Assembly: GCA_937904325.1 (NCBI GenBank)
Contig: CALGTK010000348.1
Span: forward strand, 1 to 32,864
Direction: 5' to 3'
Length of the DNA stretch: 32,864 nucleotides
Source: an uncultured Planctomyces sp.
GTDB lineage: Bacteria > Planctomycetota > Planctomycetia > Planctomycetales > Planctomycetaceae
In this document: positions 32,001-32,864 of the stretch, piece by piece
Layout: every line of letters begins with the position of its first letter
Position numbering within the stretch: position 1 is the stretch's first letter
Position numbers and translations under genes: made by a program
The notes under the pieces: model-generated
The model's input: only the letters and a program-made list of their open reading frames with translations
What the model was told of the DNA's origin: nothing
Databases searched by the model: none

Positions 32001-32864
32001 TATCGCTGGAGCCAATCAGGTAATCTTTGATCTGGTACTGATGCTCAGTCGGCGGGAGCCATCAGAGATCGTTGGCTCACGGGCTCAGTTTGAGAAATGG
32101 ACTCGCCAGGCAAAGCGATCAATTACCCGAAAGATCGGGTATGTCGCCCTTGTTACTGCCGATCAGTCAGTCGACAAAGCGTGGGCACTTGCGGAACAGT
32201 CCACCCGTTCGTTGCGGGATTTTCTTGACGCCGTTCAGATCATGCCTGATGCCCAGTTTCGTGGATCGCTGCATTCGAGAGTTGAGCCGTTGCTCCACCA
32301 TCTGCCTGGAAAACTCGCCAAAGTGGCTGAGGAAGAGAAGGGGGCGACTGCCCGGTACATTCGAATCGCTTTGCCCGGCAGAGGGCGAGTGTTGACGCTG
32401 GCTGAAGTTGAAGTGATGAGCGAAGGGAAGAACGTCGCTCGCCAAGGCACGGCACGGCAGTCCAGTACTGATTTCGGTGGAGTTGCGGCGCGAGCGATCG
32501 ACGGTAACAAGGATGGCAGCTACGGAAAGGGCGGCCAGACTCACACCAAAGGCAGTTCACGTGATCCCTGGTGGGAAGTGGATCTTGGGCGTGAGGTTCC
32601 CGTCGAGTCGATTCGCATCTGGACACGTAGTGAGAACAACGGAAGTTACGTTGATCGACTGAAAGGCTTCTGGTTGACGGCGATGGACTCTTCAAGAAAG
32701 TCTGTATTTCAGGCAAGAGACAACGAGGCTCCAAAAGAAGTTGCTACATTCGAGTTGGGCGCAAATTCGGCAGAGCTGATTCAGAGAGCAGCAATCAACG
32801 CGATCACGTACGTGCCTGGCCACGACGCCGAAACGTTCGCAACACTGTCCGAGTTAATCCGGAA
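29059..32864 (+). CDS. Large PVC-type protein: SGNH-like / membrane-bound dehydrogenase domain / HEAT / discoidin (3' end outside window)
   Basis: The frame is open from ATG 29059 to the window end (1268 complete codons), so the gene is partial. A signal peptide (hydrophobic core about 10-20) comes first. An SGNH-hydrolase-like domain covers about 35-240: VVFIGGAFAER replaces the usual GDS block, and FNGIHLSEGGY is the His block, so the nucleophilic Ser seems absent. From about 350 to 710 comes the propeller called the putative membrane-bound dehydrogenase domain (TIGR02604-type), with WVATMPSYPQ, EDTDGDG and NPWGHCWD. HEAT-like helices follow (about 725-950), then a discoidin (F5/8 type C) domain (about 1095-1235) with ARQSS, AIDGN and WWEVDLG. 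Relatives usually end with a heme-binding CxxCH domain, which would lie beyond the edge. A secreted enzyme or receptor acting on polysaccharide is plausible; substrate unknown. Confidence 0.9.
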   Translation, partial: MKSLLDRLSVLSVAIVAIVSHGLATSAGAAGVVQLKKGDNVVFIGGAFAEREQYFGYIEAQIHALHPELNLAVRDQGFTADEVRFRPRSLDFGEPDKHLTLVRADVIFAFFGFAESFNGEAGLVTFEQELRDFIAHTATQNYSGDGAPQVVLCSPIAHENLNNSNLPDGSVSNPSLELYTKTMAKVASETETPFIDLFSLSLELYGANNEPLTFNGIHLSEGGYKVFAPAFAKAAFGKSAPQSAISKELMAEIAEKDFQYFHRYRAVNGFYIYGGRSRRDNGNPPFTDEYVLENERGKLDEMCAVVDKRIWAAAEGKPMPDPVDYSGTRQLYDVPTNFMNAVSILPPEEAIKKFTVADGYEINLFASEVEFPDLENPVNFTFDAKGRLWVATMPSYPQYQPPNKPDDKLLIFEDTDGDGTADKQSVFADGLHLPTGFEVGDGGAYVAQEPNLVHLIDTDGDDKADERLIVMGGFDSGDSHHAIGAFVWGPGGGVYMHEGTFHITQVETPYGPTRNGHGAVYRFDPTRQKLETFVSYNFANPWGHCWDRWGQNFVADASGGANYFGTAFSMRTQNFSGQDDFGPFKFIYRKQMNQFFKKRVRPTAGCELVSSRHFPPEAQGNYLLNNCIGFQGVLQHTVKDAGSGFDGEEIEPILFSSDRNFRPTDIQFGPDGALYIVDWFNPLVGHMQHNLRDPNRDHTHGRIWRITYPGRPLLKNQDLTKLSLRELLEQLKSPEDRVRHRTRIRLREFPANDVAAALADWVKRLNASDNGYEHNLLEALWVCQHHNTAANRKVEIRAFSRSLLEGRLNSKDARARAAAVRVVSHWRDLFSHNEVIEWLDKAVNDKHPRVRLEAIRAASWVNTSAAAEVALQAVKHERDYYIDYALEEVIRGLEPVWKSAISAGEAFASNNPAGIDYILGSIPTADLSKLPKSAPVYLAMLTRPGIREQQRGVALAGLAAEKNSNELAELIGAIESVDGNDIAGANQVIFDLVLMLSRREPSEIVGSRAQFEKWTRQAKRSITRKIGYVALVTADQSVDKAWALAEQSTRSLRDFLDAVQIMPDAQFRGSLHSRVEPLLHHLPGKLAKVAEEEKGATARYIRIALPGRGRVLTLAEVEVMSEGKNVARQGTARQSSTDFGGVAARAIDGNKDGSYGKGGQTHTKGSSRDPWWEVDLGREVPVESIRIWTRSENNGSYVDRLKGFWLTAMDSSRKSVFQARDNEAPKEVATFELGANSAELIQRAAINAITYVPGHDAETFATLSELIR

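Overview
The window reads as a chromosome segment of a planctomycete (Planctomycetia, Planctomycetales-like). The grounds are the gene families present: a secreted S1 sulfatase with a CxPSR site, a PVC-type SGNH / membrane-bound-dehydrogenase / HEAT / discoidin giant protein, a neutral-ceramidase-like secreted protein, a secreted PQQ-like beta-propeller protein, and a hydantoinase/oxoprolinase-fold protein of the H4MPT-linked C1 family. Moderate GC content and weak Shine-Dalgarno sequences in front of many genes fit this. No rRNA, tRNA, CRISPR array, insertion sequence or phage gene was recognised. Family assignments come from reading motifs, not from database searches.

Layout. Positions 1-275 hold the 3' part of a Tdi1/DUF1851-like gene interrupted by an in-frame TAG. 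From 322 to 9347 every gene lies on the minus strand. In transcription order these are a Gln-rich TPR lipoprotein, a tiny Lys-rich protein, a single-domain rhodanese, a fused two-half ABC-2 permease without a neighbouring ATPase, two tandem CNNM/CBS proteins and the C1-pathway protein. From 9690 to 14605 the plus strand carries the sulfatase, a small helical protein of unknown function and a compact UvrA paralogue. From 14810 to 22887 the minus strand carries a ceramidase-like protein, an iron-type alcohol dehydrogenase and a 1731-residue protein. The dehydrogenase stop and the giant gene's start overlap as ATGA. The plus-strand PQQ-like propeller gene follows, then a minus-strand block with an M48-type metalloprotease, a lipoyl-less E2-like acyltransferase and a cytochrome P450. 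The window closes with the start of the large PVC-type gene, which runs off the end.

The best candidate for an undescribed system is the 1731-residue protein (14810-20005). It joins a degenerate protein-kinase C-lobe, a DUF4011-type region, a split superfamily 1 helicase (COG1112/Upf1-Dna2-like) and a C-terminal Vsr/MTES_1575-like nuclease. The architecture recalls kinase-helicase-nuclease anti-phage proteins such as Mokosh, but with a different nuclease and a kinase remnant that appears inactive. Its translational coupling to an alcohol dehydrogenase is unexpected.

Non-coding structure is also present. Two homologous 64-72 bp elements bounded by inverted repeats lie at 11805 and 26295, a strong palindrome lies at 21268, and three 11-bp direct repeats sit between the divergent ceramidase-like and PQQ-like genes.
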